Origin: Gymnogyps californianus
Lineage: Eukaryota; Chordata; Aves; Accipitriformes; Cathartidae
NCBI RefSeq assembly: GCF_018139145.2
Contig: NC_059471.1
Coordinates: 212,121,494 to 212,185,493, forward strand
Length of the DNA: 64,000 bases
Direction: 5' to 3'
Shown: positions 1 to 12,231 of the stretch, piece after piece
Numbering within the stretch: the first letter of the stretch is position 1
How the letters are laid out: every line of letters starts with the position of its first letter
Program-made: the position numbers and the translations under genes
The notes under the pieces: model-generated
Told to the model about the DNA's origin: nothing
The model's input: only the letters and a program-made list of their open reading frames with translations
Databases searched by the model: none

Positions 1-3000
1 CTTGGGAATATTGTTCAATTTCTTTTCCACAAAATGCTGTTTCTTTCTGAACCTCTTTGAATGTCATAGCATTTGTTGTGGTGGTGTAGTCACAAGAGGA
101 AAGAGATGGACAAATTAACTGCAAGTTCTTGGCTCATGCTTTTTGTTGCAGTGTACTTTGCAAGGTTTGAATCTCTTACTTTTTAAAGGTTTGCCAGCTG
201 ATGTGTTTTATTGTTAAATATATTTCTTTCCATAATCAAGTATTTTTCCCCTGATGACACTGTTCCATTATCTTTAAAAGACGCTTTACTCATTGCTACC
301 ATATTTTTGTAGTTAACAAAAATTTTAGAAGTCAGGAAAAATTAAATACCTTTACCAGAGCTGCTTTTTGTAACTGACTGCTTTTGGTCTTATATGCTAC
401 AAAAATGCTGATTGTTAGCTGTATTGCTGAAACCTGCTGGATGAATGCTAAACGTGACTTAACTGTGAAGTGTAAGACAGCACAAACACTGTTTCAATAA
501 CTGAGGCTTAACGCCTCACAAGGTTTTGGATAAGTAGTCTTTTCTTATGCATTGAGGAACCAGGAGAAGATAAGAGATGGCAAGTAAGTTTTGAATATCT
601 ATTGATTAAAACGTAAAATAGGCTAAATAGATTTATATTCTACAACCATCTTAATAGCTGCATCTTCTAATGTTGCCCTATAGAAACTGTAGAGATTAAT
701 TTTGACTTAAATAGTATTATACAAATTGGATCATAGTCTTATGGTACCAGTTAGTGTGAACTGTAGAAAAGATTACTCCCAAAGCAAACTAATTAGGATC
801 TTGTGGTAAAAATCCAAGTAAATGTAAAGCTGATCTTATCAATTACTTTTATGGGTAGAATTAAGGCCTGTTGATCTTCCAAATAATTATTGGTCTTAAT
901 CTTTACTGCTGACAATATATTATGTAATAAGATGCCAAACAGGCTTTATGTGTCCTGTCAAAGACAATATTGCTTTGTCCTGGTGTGGAAGATAGTCATA
1001 GTTAAGAATGGATTTTAAAAGTAATTAAGGGAAAATTAATAATTAAATAGTAAAGCATTCTAGAAGAGTGCCACAAACTTAGCGGCACTAAGTGACTTAT
1101 TCTAGAGAAACATTTAATGATCACATTCTGGTTTTGTAGAACTACTGTCATGTTTTGAAAATTATTTAAAGATCCGTCTTATCAGGGCAATGTTTATTTC
1201 CGTTAATCGTTCTTCTTGGCAAGTCTTTCAAATTCAATGTCCTTTATGTAATTTAAAATATTAATGTAAAACTAACTTGGCTTTAGGATTGGTCTGATAA
1301 ATGGATTATTTGAATTGGTGCTTTGGAAGGAAGATCAGCATTATCTTGATTTATGTTTCTGTAACATAATCATGTTAAAATGTCAAGTTCTTGTGTTATG
1401 CTGTTGTGGTCTTGTTAAAAGAATATTTGAAGTTTTGGTATTAAAAACCTTCTGATGCATTTTTAATCCTTTAACTTAGACAATTGTGCCAAATTGTCTT
1501 TTTAAGCTTTAGGGCAAGATCACTTGTATTTATAAACATACAGAACTTATGCTACACGGTGCCTTATTTCTCGAGGTGAGGCCTTATAAGGATGGAGTTG
1601 AAACTGTGGGAGAACATTGTTTGTACAGACAGAGGCTGTGACAAAGTAATTGTGCTTAGAATGAGACTGTGTTAATTCACTATAACAATAGTGTGCTTCC
1701 AAGAAATTTAAAATTTTGATTTCGAACTGTTGGAACAAGTAGCAGGGCAGAGTAGTGTAGGTAGTAAAGGGAAGGAGGAGCTGAACAGTTTCAGTATCTT
1801 ATTACAATCTGATAATTTAAGTGTCAGTCATGCTGAAATGCTTTTCTGAATTGGGCTTTTCTTGCTGCTTAGGTTTTACTTGGTGACTACTTTTTTTTTG
1901 GTGCTGCTTTTCAAAAATTCTATTTCTTGCAATGCAAGTTGGTGTTACCAGGTTTGGGGGTGGGTCGGGAGCAAGACTACTAACCAGAGGAGCACCTCCT
2001 AATTCTCACCAGATTTTCTTTTGAAATGCATCTGCAATATATGCTATGTGCAGAGAGGTTTTGTTACTCACCAAGACAAACCCTTTTACTGTTTTAACTT
2101 GGACATTTTAATGTTGTTTGTGACTTCCTTTTATCAAAGGAAAAACAGAAACCTAATCTTCAAATGTAATGCTTTACCTTTGTAGTTCTTCATTTTAGCC
2201 TAGTAAAATGAAGACCCAAAGTAGTTAATTAGCATAAAGCACTTTAGACTGCAGGTCTTGTGTTTTCCTTCTGAAATATGTTAAGGTTTTTGTTATTGTA
2301 GGCAGTGTATTGTTATGGTTTCTCTTTCCTGCCTGTCCATCTGACTTGATGCCTTAAATAAAAAGGATTGAAACACACACAGCTGCTTAAAATGGTGATG
2401 ACTTTTAATAGAGATTAAGACTAATACCATCCACTTACTAGAATACATACTTGGGATTGCTCAAAAAAATGATAAATTACAGTGATTCTGAAATGTGGGG
2501 TAGTGCATATTGTCTCTTCTGGGAAGAAACATTTTAATTATAACCTATTGCTTACAGCATAATGTGCAACTTTTTATAACAGGAAAATATACAAATTATG
2601 TAGTTTTTAGGTTTGTTAAATTTTATTTGCAAGCCCTTTTGCTGTTTTCTCTGATATGCTTTACTTTCCCCAACCTCATTTTTCAGTTTATAGTAAAACA
2701 TGGTAAATGTCATTAAGGCAGCAAAGATGTATTTTCTCCTGATGCATCTAGAAAAGGTGAAAAATTTACAAAGGTAATATTAACATATGAGACACTGGTA
2801 AGGTTTTGGAACTTTCTACTGTAAGTGTTTTTTCTCCCACATAAAACAATTTATGTACTCAATTGTTAAAAGTGCTGTGCATCTGTTAAGCACCTGTAGG
2901 TAAAGTTGCTACTGCTTGACAGAAATTTCCCATTTGGAAGGGAACAGTCTCAGTTAGGGAATCGAAGGGGAGGCCATTTGTGTCATGGAAAAGGTTAAAA

Positions 3001-4382
3001 ATGAAATGCCTTAGGGTTGGTGTCAGATGGAGACCTTCCTGGCAATAGATGCATACAATCTAGGAGGAAAATTACTTTAGTTGTTGGGTTACTATGTTAC
3101 ACGAAATTATTCTTCCTCATTGAATTAGCAGCTGAAACTCAAGGTTAGGGAGCTCTTTGAGTATATTTACATTTGAGTTGAACTGAACCACTGCCTTGTA
3201 AAAGAAACTTTAAATTATTCAAGTTTAGTGCAAAGTTCACCAGCATGAAAAATTGTGCTGCTTTACCAATGATCAGAGAAGGTTTAAACTCTTTCGTTGG
3301 TTTACTGGACTGCATGAATGTATATACTAACATTTGTGTGTGGTGGTAACACAGTACTTACATGTTAGTTTTGTTTATCTGTTTGATGCTGTAAATTGCT
3401 GTGTAGCCAACCTCTATTAAATAATAAAGTCTAAACCAGTGCAGTTTCTTTGCCTGTTGAACCACCTTAGAGTGATTTAGAATATATGGGATCATATGAT
3501 GTACATAAAAAATTTAATGCAACTTATAGAATTACACACATACATTCATATAAATACACATATGCATATAAAAAATATTTTATAATGGAATTAAGCTCAT
3601 CCTCATCTTTAACTGTAAATATTAGCAGCCGAGAACTGCTACTTTAGTTCTTGTACAGAATTTTTAGATACAAGGAATTTTTAAAACCCACAAAATAAAT
3701 CTTAAAGTACGTATCCAAAATGAAGTATGGAGAAAAGATTGTATTCAGTGAGGAGAATTAGGACAATCCTGACAATTAAGCACAGTGATTAGTGTTGATG
3801 TAGTAACCTTTAACTGGTCTGATTTTTCCAGAAATACTACTTTATGGTTCTTGTAGTCTGTTCTGCTTGGGTAAACAGCAATAATGGAGCTTGTAATAAG
3901 GAAAATGCCATTGCCTAAACCATTGAAAATTCATGTGAAAGCATCAATATAAACTCTCTGGAGTTGCATACTGATGTAAAAAGTAGATTGCCACTCACAA
4001 TGATTCACTATGCTTGTGTCAAGACATCCGTATTTCAGCTACTTTAGTTAAATAAAATCGTGTTTTGAATAGAGTGGCTAATAATCTTATTAACCATTTA
4101 TCTAAACAGTAGCATTTAGATTTCAAGTTAAACTTTAAATACTTTTCTGAAACCTTTTTCACCACTGGTGAACCATTACAAAAATAGGGATTGTGAAGAA
4201 AAATTACCTTGGAAATAGCAACACAGAACCATATATATCTTTGTCCTTTCTTCTCTCTACCCAAGCTTTTAACTTACTTTTCTGCAACCTTTCATGTTTA
4301 TCCCAGACATAACTGTAAAAGCCTTTGGCTTGAAAATGTAGTATGTCAACATCTTTAACTGATCATTTACATTTATTTCCAG
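1..4382 (+). other. UPF2: UPF2 intron (5' part outside window)
   Basis: This AT-rich stretch ends in a pyrimidine-rich acceptor (TTTATTTCCAG) directly before the first visible UPF2 exon. The residues expected just upstream in UPF2 (the end of the second MIF4G repeat) were looked for and not found, so I read the whole stretch as intron. No CR1, LTR or RNA gene was recognised in it. Confidence 0.75.
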
Positions 4383-4568
4383 GAACAAATGATGAGAAAA
4401 AAACAAGCAATGCATCTTGATGCGCGTTATGTTACAATGGTAGAAAATGCCTATTACTACTGTAATCCCCCTCCAGCTGAAAAAACTGTGAAGAAAAAAC
4501 GTCCTCCTTTGCAGGAATATATTCGTAAGCTTCTTTACAAGGATCTCTCCAAGGTCACCACAGAGAAG
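4383..4568 (+). CDS. UPF2: UPF2 coding exon A (about residues 729-790)
   Basis: UPF2 is the cytoplasmic, perinuclear scaffold of nonsense-mediated mRNA decay. It bridges UPF3 on exon junction complexes to the helicase UPF1 and stimulates UPF1. This 186-bp exon (62 codons, phase 0 at both ends) starts after an AG at 4381-4382 and ends before GT at 4569. It encodes EQMMRKKQAMHLDARYV and then a lysine-rich stretch ending in KVTTEK, which matches vertebrate UPF2 almost residue for residue from memory. By counting back from the C-terminus of a 1,272-residue protein it covers about residues 729-790, the end of the second MIF4G repeat and the start of the third. The frame is open and continues into the next exon. 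Reading through the donor would add an unrelated intronic tail, so the open frame running to 4694 is not the product. Confidence 0.97.
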
Positions 4569-5107
4569 GTAAATCCTTTTGAAATCTTTAATACAGATTT
4601 TACTGGAAGTGATGTAGTACTAACTTTTGAAGGGTTTGGGGAGGGTTATAATTTTTTTAATTGCAAGGAAGAGGGATCATTTTTGTATCCCTGATTGTTA
4701 AGATAGTTTCGTTTCTTTTATCGTAATGCATAGACGCTCCAGTTATGGACCTGCATGCTCCACAGCATTAAGTGCTGAACAAATAGAGAATGAAATGAGA
4801 ATCTTTGTGCTATGTATCTTGTCTTCAGAGTAAGAGACAAAAGACTACAGTTAAATACAGACTGTAAGAGCAAGGAAATTATGGAACAGATTTGGACAGC
4901 TTGATTAGTAGCTAGAGGACAGTAGTTGGGTTGCATATATAAAGTTTTCTGTAGCTATGGCAGAACTGGAGGGTGCTTGAAAAAGAGAATGAGATTGCTT
5001 GCAGGCAGTTACAGGGATTTCATCCCAACCATGAGAGATGGGATGACAGTGAGTATCTTGATGTTTTGCCTGCTAAAATGTTAAGCTTGTCTTAAAATTT
5101 GGTTTAG
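4569..5107 (+). other. UPF2: UPF2 intron A-B
   Basis: A 539-bp GT-AG intron. I see no repeat, RNA gene or other feature in it. Confidence 0.9.
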
Positions 5108-5311
5108 GTCCTGAGACAGATGCGCAAGCTGCCTTGGCAGGATGCAGAAGTAAAAGACTATGTTATATGCTGTATGATCAACATCTGGAATGTGAAATAT
5201 AATAGTATTCACTGTGTAGCCAACCTCTTAGCAGGGTTGGTCCTTTACCAGGAAGATGTTGGAATTCATGTTGTGGATGGAGTGTTAGAGGATATTCGAC
5301 TAGGAATGGAG
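5108..5311 (+). CDS. UPF2: UPF2 coding exon B (about residues 791-858), third MIF4G repeat
   Basis: 204 bp, 68 codons, phase 0 at both ends, between TTTAG and GTAAAA. It opens with VLRQMRKLPWQD and contains CCMINIWNVKYNSIHCVANL, the helical core of the third MIF4G (HEAT-like) repeat. This repeat binds the RRM of UPF3. In human numbering the last codon, GAG at 5309-5311, falls on E858, a residue I recall as important for UPF3B contact. Both this glutamate and R796 are present, so the UPF3 interface looks intact. Only conservative differences from human are visible (for example DAEV where human has DQEV). Confidence 0.97.
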
Positions 5312-5945
5312 GTAAAAAATGAACGTTCTTATCAAGCTGTACTCATCTACTTACGTTGAAAGGAAAACAGTAAAATAATCTTGCTTAGAGAAAGGAGTAC
5401 TTGGATTCTGGATTTTTGTCTGATAACTTTTCTACCTCAGTTGTTTGCTTTAAGTAGGTTTATTTAAATTAAAAAAACACCCCCCCAAAACCCCAACAAA
5501 CTGCAAAGATTACTAAGACAGTTGTTTTGGCCTCCCCTTATCACAGTGAGGGCATACAATTTATTCTTTCACAGTGTAGTGAGATTCATGCAACTCAAAG
5601 TAACTTTGGAGACTAGTCCATATTTTGATAGATGTTATAATTACAAGAATTCTCTGGGCAATGAAAAATCATCGTAGATTTAAGATAGAGTGTATGTGAA
5701 ATGTATTTGAACTTTATAATAACTACTAGTTGACCGGCTTTCATAACTACTTTTTAATGTTTAATTTTGTGTAATGTATGTAGCCATAAATAACAGTCTT
5801 CTATTATAACAAATTCTATCAATTTTTTGGTACTATTTTTTCTTAAAAAAAAAAAAAAACCAAACCAACACCAAAGCAAACCTTTTACAAAGATTCTATT
5901 GTGTCTGCATGATAAAGTGAAATTTTTTGTTCTTTTTTGATAAAG
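5312..5945 (+). other. UPF2: UPF2 intron B-C
   Basis: A 634-bp GT-AG intron with short A-rich runs (about 5471-5500 and 5845-5872). No interspersed repeat was recognised. Confidence 0.9.
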
Positions 5946-6221
5946 GTTAACCAGCCAAAGTTTAACCAACGGCGGATCAGCAGTGCCAAGTTTTTGGGGG
6001 AGCTTTACAATTATCGAATGGTGGAATCGGCTGTAATATTTCGAACTCTGTACTCTTTCACATCATTTGGTGTGAACCCTGATGGTAGTCCTAGTCCACT
6101 GGACCCTCCAGAGCATCTTTTCAGAATCAGACTAGTTTGTACTATCCTTGATACCTGTGGGCAGTATTTTGACAGAGGATCCAGCAAACGAAAACTTGAT
6201 TGCTTCCTTGTATATTTTCAG
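5946..6221 (+). CDS. UPF2: UPF2 coding exon C (about residues 859-950), third MIF4G repeat
   Basis: 276 bp, 92 codons, phase 0 at both ends. It encodes VNQPKFNQRRISSAKFLGEL, then the helices around MVESAVIFRTLYSFTSFG, and ends in KRKLDCFLVYFQ. This is the central part of the third MIF4G repeat and is nearly identical to mammalian UPF2. The loop reads SPSPLDPP where I recall human having SPSSLDPP. The exon ends in TTTTCAG followed by GTATTC, a somewhat weak donor whose use is required to keep the frame into exon D. Confidence 0.97.
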
Positions 6222-8033
6222 GTATTCTAAACTAAATTTTATACAGTTTTGTAGATTTCTTTAACAGGCTAATGTAAGTCAGTCTGTTACATATTTCTCT
6301 CATTGTTCTCCAGCACTATAATTTTTAGAATCCTGTCTGTCTGATAGCAGTTTTATTTTAAAGTGACGTGTATGTTCAGTTGTATGTAGATGTAACTGTT
6401 TCAACACACTTGCAAAACATTGAGGTAGCAGTTGATTCACTGAAGGTTTAGGTTCCCCCCTTCAGAGGGTCTCAGCAAGTGGAAAAATGGGCTGACAGAA
6501 ACCTTGTGAATTCCAGCAAAGGTAAGTATCAAGTCTTCCAGTTGGGATGGAATAGCTCCACGCAACAATACCGCCTGGCTCTGACTAGCTAGAAGGCAGC
6601 TTTGCAGGAATAGAGCTGGGACTCCTGGACTGTATGAACCTGACATTAAGTTCTGCACCATTAGAGTGATGTAGGCCAACAGCATACGATGTTGCATTGG
6701 CAAGGGTGTAGCCAGCGGATTGAGGAAAGCGAAATTTTTTTTCCTTTTTTTCCCTCCCCTTCTGCTTGGCACTTGTGAGGCCACATCTGGAGCACTGTTC
6801 CCAGTTCAGGGCTCCCTAGTAGATGAGAGGAGAGACATCAGCAAACTGAGCTGAGTCCAGTTGAGGGTCACCAAAATGATCAGGAGGCTCTCAGTGCTCA
6901 CATTGTGGGTTTGCTCAGCTTGGAGAAGAGAATGCTAATCAGGTTGCTGTCCTCAGCAAATAGTGTTTGTAGAGGAGGAGGAGTTGTCAGATACTTCTCA
7001 GGCATGCACGGTGAAAGGGTGAGAAGTAATGGTCACAGATTGCAGCGAGGGAAGTTCTGACTCAATAGATGTAACAGAGGGGGGGAAAGATTTCATAATG
7101 GGAGTGTGTAAACACTGGAATGGATTCCTCAGAAAATGGGGAATTCCAGTCCATGGAGTTCATGCTAAAACTCTTTGGACTTAATTTCTTTTTCTGCTTC
7201 TCTCTTTAAATTATACTAGAACAAGGGTATTAAAAAATAAAAATTAAGGTGATAATGACTTATTTCAGACCTTCAGGATGCATATCCTTCATCTGTATAT
7301 GAGATGTAAAATGATGTTTTGAAGTATGGTACGGTCCTATTTTTAAACCCAAAATAAACTTGTCAGTGAAGAAGCCGTCATTTTTGTTACACCTTATAAT
7401 TTCAACAAGCGCTCCTTTTGACCATATCACCTTTTAAGTAAAGATTCTGTTACTCATGCTTCATTTTCAGATGCAATTTTTGCAACACCTTTGTTTTCAG
7501 ATTCTACTATTAGGTTCACTTAAGACCAGCATTTATTTTTTACAATTTTATTGTAAGGGGTATGTGCTAACTTGTTATCAAGCAAACTGGATAAGTCACT
7601 TCATACTAGCTGCAGTCTTTAAAATTTTCTGTGATGTTTCCCCCCTTTTCCCCATAATATGCCTTTGGGGGAGTTCATTTTCTTGAAAATATATGGAGGA
7701 AGGAATTGAAAGCTGGCCGATTGTTAAGAGCTCATCTCCCATAGAAAGAATCTACCCTTAGAAGGCACTTTCTTTTCAGTTCTTTTTTGCTCAATCTTCA
7801 TACTGCTAACAGTCGTTATGATAAAAGGAGCATATTCTTAATGTTTGTGATATCCAATGTTATCAAACTGTTTAGTGATATCAAAATATCTAAAAGTTGT
7901 ATGAAATAGGAGAGTAGCGATGTGAAATATTTTGCATTTTCTGCTGTACAAACATGGCTAGGCATTACAAACTTCATAAGTAGTTTATAAATGTCAGTGT
8001 GCATATAATTTATTTGAATATTTTGTATTATAG
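6222..8033 (+). other. UPF2: UPF2 intron C-D
   Basis: A 1,812-bp GT-AG intron. Its main content is an old CR1 fragment at about 6460-7180, listed separately. The remainder is AT-rich with nothing recognisable. Confidence 0.85.
6460..7180 (+). mobile_element. old, diverged CR1 LINE fragment, sense to UPF2
   Basis: Ordered blocks resemble the 3' half of avian CR1. These are a GGAAAAATGGGCTGACAG-like start, a GTGAGGCCACATCTGGAGCA block (the end of the ORF2 coding region), a block like GGAGAAGAGAATGCT, and a 3' block around CACTGGAATGGATTCCTC. Many substitutions and small indels break every frame, so the insertion is ancient. Its boundaries are approximate, and the terminal octamer repeat is not evident. 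Confidence 0.75.
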
Positions 8034-8217
8034 CGGTATGTTTGGTGGAAAAAAAGTCTGGATGTTTGGACAAAAGACCACCCGTTTCCTATAGACATAG
8101 ACTACATGATCAGTGATACACTGGAACTGCTGAGACCAAAGATAAAGCTCTGTAATTCTCTGGAAGAAGCTATCAGACAGGTGCAAGACTTGGAACGAGA
8201 ATTCTTAATAAAATTAG
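8034..8217 (+). CDS. UPF2: UPF2 coding exon D (about residues 951-1012)
   Basis: 184 bp, starting in phase 0 and ending with one base of a split glycine codon (G|GA). It encodes RYVWWKKSLDVWTKDHPF and the final helices of the third MIF4G repeat, including LEREFLIKLG. Human has a glutamate in LEVW where this bird has aspartate, a conservative change. The acceptor is TATTATAG at 8026-8033 and the donor is GTAAGC at 8218. Confidence 0.97.
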
Positions 8218-11200
8218 GTAAGCAAATGTGCAAGGGAAGTTAGGTCTTTCTGACAATTCCTGTATTTCTTAAAATTATCTTTTGTATGATGATGATAGGT
8301 AGCTATTGTTATTCTCATGATATGATCTTTTTATTCTCATGATAGAAATATTTTTGTAACTTCTTTGCGTTTTTCTGATCACCATGGAGATCATATAGAA
8401 TCTCCATAACTCTAAAGTGATTGAGTCTGGTCTAGTGGAAGGTGTCCCTGCCCATGGCAGGGGAGTTGGAACTAGATGATCTTTAAGGTCCCTTCTAACC
8501 CAAACCATTCTATGATTCTATGAGTGTTTTTTAAAAAAAAAAAAAGGTCAATATGAATACTGTTAATATAGTAGTATTTGGAGAGGGGGAGTGTGTGTAT
8601 ATATATTAGTATATGGAGTAGTATGGTGCAAATGATGAGGAAGAAAACTATGAATTTCACCAGAAAAATTTAGGAAGCATGCTCTACTACAAAAAGCAAG
8701 GATTATCTGCGCACTCAGTTACTGCAGCCTGTTGGTTGGTAAGCACTGATGGAAACCAGCTTGGTCATTTTGGTAGACTGGTTGCTTGCAACTTTGTGTT
8801 CCTTCCCCGGTTCTGGATTTGATTAAAGTTGCTGTGTCAAAGTGAGCATTAGTGTAAGAGTATGATAAGAGAGAGCACGTTTTGCTTTTAAAACACTGTC
8901 AGGTACTTTGAGCCTTGCGCTTCCTTTGGAATAATTTTGAATGGGCTTTACATTTCAGTAGAGGCCAGAGGATGATTTCCTTTTCATGAATTAGAGCTTT
9001 GGCTGGATTATTAAAGGTTTTTTTCTTCTTAAAATGTAGCTGTCTGCTATGTTGTGCGCCAGCTTGTAGTTCCTGCTAAGATTACAGTGATATATGTTTA
9101 TAAATCTTGCTGTGTTAAAAATCAGTTAATTTCAGGAGAACAAAGTTGGGCTTGCAGTGCAGCTCAGTTGACAAAATACTAGTTAGTGTGTATCTAAAAC
9201 TACTATCATCATCTTGACCTTTAAACCTTTTGTACATATCAGTTCTTACTAATTATTGAATACTACTGTGCTCATTTCTCATTAAATGGGGTTGTTTTCT
9301 AATCTTCCATTTTTATCTGAAGACAAGCTTGTTCATGAGAAGCTTTTATATGTAAATTTTACACTTTATAAGTGTTAATTAGAGCCTTAGTAGTGCTTCA
9401 TCTAGTTAGACAAGTTCAATTGTTAAGAATAATCCTTTAATCTAGTGGCATGAGTATGTGTAATTGCCAGGTAAAACGTTGCAACTTCTGTTTTAGGAGG
9501 AATATTTTTTTAATATGCCGTTTGTTTAATTGACATGCCTTAAAACTACCTGTGTAGTAACTGAAATGCAGATAAAAATTTCCTTATGGTGTGATCTGAA
9601 TTACTAGCTTTTGTGCTCTCAAAATGATAACCAAGAAGTAATTTACAACTAGTTACGTAAACTGTAATACTCTTTTGAAAGATACTCAGTGCTTCCTTTC
9701 TACAAATCATAAGAACTTCTGTTCTCTGAATCACCACCACTATAGCAGTTGGATTTGGTATAGTTAAGGGGGAGATATGCGATCACTGAACGTAAGCAAG
9801 TGCTGGAGAACATTTTATTGTGTTTGTTTTGGCATGAGCAAAGCCCATCAACAGTACAGCCTTTACTGTAGGGGGTTGTGGTGTGTCTGTGTGTCGCAAA
9901 TGTGGTGCTTTTCTTGATATTGATATTACTTGCCTGCTATTAAACATCAGTATAGGGTGGGATAGTTCCTAGTCCTCCTATTAGGACTGTTTGAAGGTGG
10001 TCTCAGGAAGGTTGTCATCTGCCTTTTTGATCTTTGAAGGTTATGATGATAGGTGCAAGCATATCTGAAGGAAATGAGTTTTTTAATACTTTAGCAAAAG
10101 CTCTGGTAAAACTGCAGTTCTTGATCAATTTGTCCCCACAGTTCCTCAGCCCATGGACAATAACACTGAGAAGGTATTGTGCTCAACACCATGATGTGCT
10201 TTGCTCTGTCTCAGTCTGACGTGTAATTCTAGGCAGAACAGTGAGGTGGCTTGCTGCCTGCAGACCTTGCATTGGGGACTGACTACTGGTTCCTGTGCCG
10301 CTCTGGTGATTTTGTACCAGTGAGAATATAGAGTGATTCAAAAAAACCCCTTGCATAATTACGGAGCAGCACATATTTTGAAGAGCACAGTATTTACAAA
10401 TAGGGGGAAAAAAAGAATGCTTTGAAACCTCTGGAATGTGAAGGAGGAAGTCTCTGTGTGTGTGCATGTGTTCACACAGAACTGAAATCCTCAATAACTA
10501 CCATACAACCATATATACCATTCATTGTGTTTCTGATTTTTGTCTAATTTAAGCATGGCTCTAAAAATTCACTTCCTCCTAAAGCTGATCTTTGTGATCT
10601 TAGTCAAACTTTTGTAGAGACCTGGCTGTGTGTGTCTGCATATTGCATCTCTTAAAGGCATCTGGAGGTGGAGGAAAATAAATAAATAAAAAATCTGGTA
10701 TGCCCCAAACCATTTGTATATTCAGAATCTAGACTTCTGCTTAAGAATTGCGTATTACTGCATTTGTTCTTTGCATATGGCAGAGAACAAACAAGGAGTG
10801 CCACGAGCACAGAACTGATGTGTTCATTTGCTGTCCAAAAAACTTTACGCTAACAGCTGACCCTAAGTGTGGTTGGTATAATGTCAAAATATGAATGACA
10901 AACTGCATAGTAACTGTATTGACTCCTTAGTAAAATCTTTGAAAAATTACTGGCTTAGATCTGCTGTGTTGCAGAAAGCTGGCATCAGCATCGCTTTCTG
11001 CTAGCTCAAACCACGATCCTCTGGAGGATTAAATGGCTTTGTAAATTAATGAAAAAAATTAAAAGCATGTATGAGAACAATAGTGTGTGCTGGAAGTTTG
11101 TTCTTTTTTGCATTGGATGACTTGATTTTTACAACAGCTATTCTCTAAAAACAGATCTTAATTTTTTCCTGAATCAGAACCATGCTCAATTCCTAAATAT

Positions 11201-12091
11201 TTTCTCTGAAAACAGTTCTGATTGACATCTATATCTAAGACTAAATTGGACACTGAAGCACTGAAAGAAGCTGAAACTTATTTTTCACTACTGTGGGAAT
11301 GGTATAGATAAGGGTATTACATTGAAGGATACCTTATTGAAAGAAAGCAGAGGTTTAGGGAGCTACGCTTGATGGCTTACAGAGTAAACTAAAATGTCTT
11401 GAGGGATAGAGGTGGCAAGCAGGTCAGTAAGGAAAACTGCAAGATGAACTAAATAAAACACAGTGAAAGAGCTGTCAGTCCTATCTGCAAGTAGGATGAG
11501 CACACTAGATAATACTTTTGGAAGAGACTGTTGTTTCCTAAAGACTTTATATAGGCACCTACATCCTCATAGGTTCAAGCGCAGCTTCGAAGCATTAGAA
11601 AAGAGTCAGAAAGGTTTATTACAGGCTGAGAAAATAGCTGTTTCAAAACTGTTAATTGACAGTAGTGTGAAGTACTGGAACTAAGACTGCAAGGGCTTGA
11701 TGTCTTCTGAGTTCTCCTGGTTTTGTAGAGCATGTGTAATTTAGTGCTCATATTTCAGTGCATGTTTCAGTAAGGTTGCACGTTTAGTTTGAGGATAATT
11801 TGAAACAGTTTGCACAGTGCAGCTGCTTGATGCTGTTCTATGGGAGATTTTAAACATTTGCCGTAATGTTTTCCTCCTTTTCTGGCAAGGGAATTACTAC
11901 CCTTTATGAGTAAGGTAACTATATAGAAAATGTTTCATTCAGAAGTCGAATATTATGACCCGTTGGAAGTTTAAGTGTTCAGTAACAATAGACTTTTGAA
12001 GTGATCTTCCACATATAACTTGAGTAGTTGTATGTGTTCTAATTCTGTTCTAGTTCCTTGTTGTAATTCTTTCTCTTTTTCCAAATTTCAG
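8218..12091 (+). other. UPF2: UPF2 intron D-E
   Basis: A 3,874-bp intron holding one short CR1 3' end (8424-8523). The rest is AT-rich unique-looking sequence in which I recognise no gene or RNA. Confidence 0.85.
8424..8523 (+). mobile_element. CR1 LINE, 5'-truncated 3' end (about 100 bp)
   Basis: It carries the diagnostic CR1 3' end: GGTCTAGTGGAAGGTGTCC, CCCATGGCAGGG, GTTGGAACTAGATGAT, then AAGGTCCCTT, finishing in the tandem ATTCTATG tail. It belongs to the same subfamily as the better-preserved element ending near 35025. Short 5'-truncated copies like this are the usual outcome of CR1 retrotransposition. Confidence 0.9.
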
Positions 12092-12231
12092 GAATTGTGA
12101 ATGACAAAGATTCCAAAGATTCCATTACGGAAGGAGAGAATCTGGAAGAGGATGAAGAGGAGGAGGAAGGTGGAGCAGAGACAGAGGAACAATCTGGAAA
12201 TGAAAGTGAAGTAAATGAGCCAGAAGAAGAG
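12092..12231 (+). CDS. UPF2: UPF2 coding exon E (about residues 1012-1058), acidic linker
   Basis: 140 bp, starting with two bases of the split glycine codon and ending in phase 0. It encodes GIVNDKDSKDSITEGENL followed by runs of glutamate (EEDEEEEEGG, NEPEEE). This is the highly acidic, probably disordered linker between the MIF4G core and the UPF1-binding tail. The nucleotide sequence is rich in GAA/GAG triplets. The donor is GTGAAC at 12232, and the next exon restores the expected protein (EEE|EGSDN). Confidence 0.96.

Noticed and set aside
541..590. Exon-like patch ending in CAAGTAAGT
   Set aside because: It looked like a possible upstream UPF2 exon, but its translation does not match the UPF2 residues expected before EQMMRKKQ, and no good acceptor frames it.
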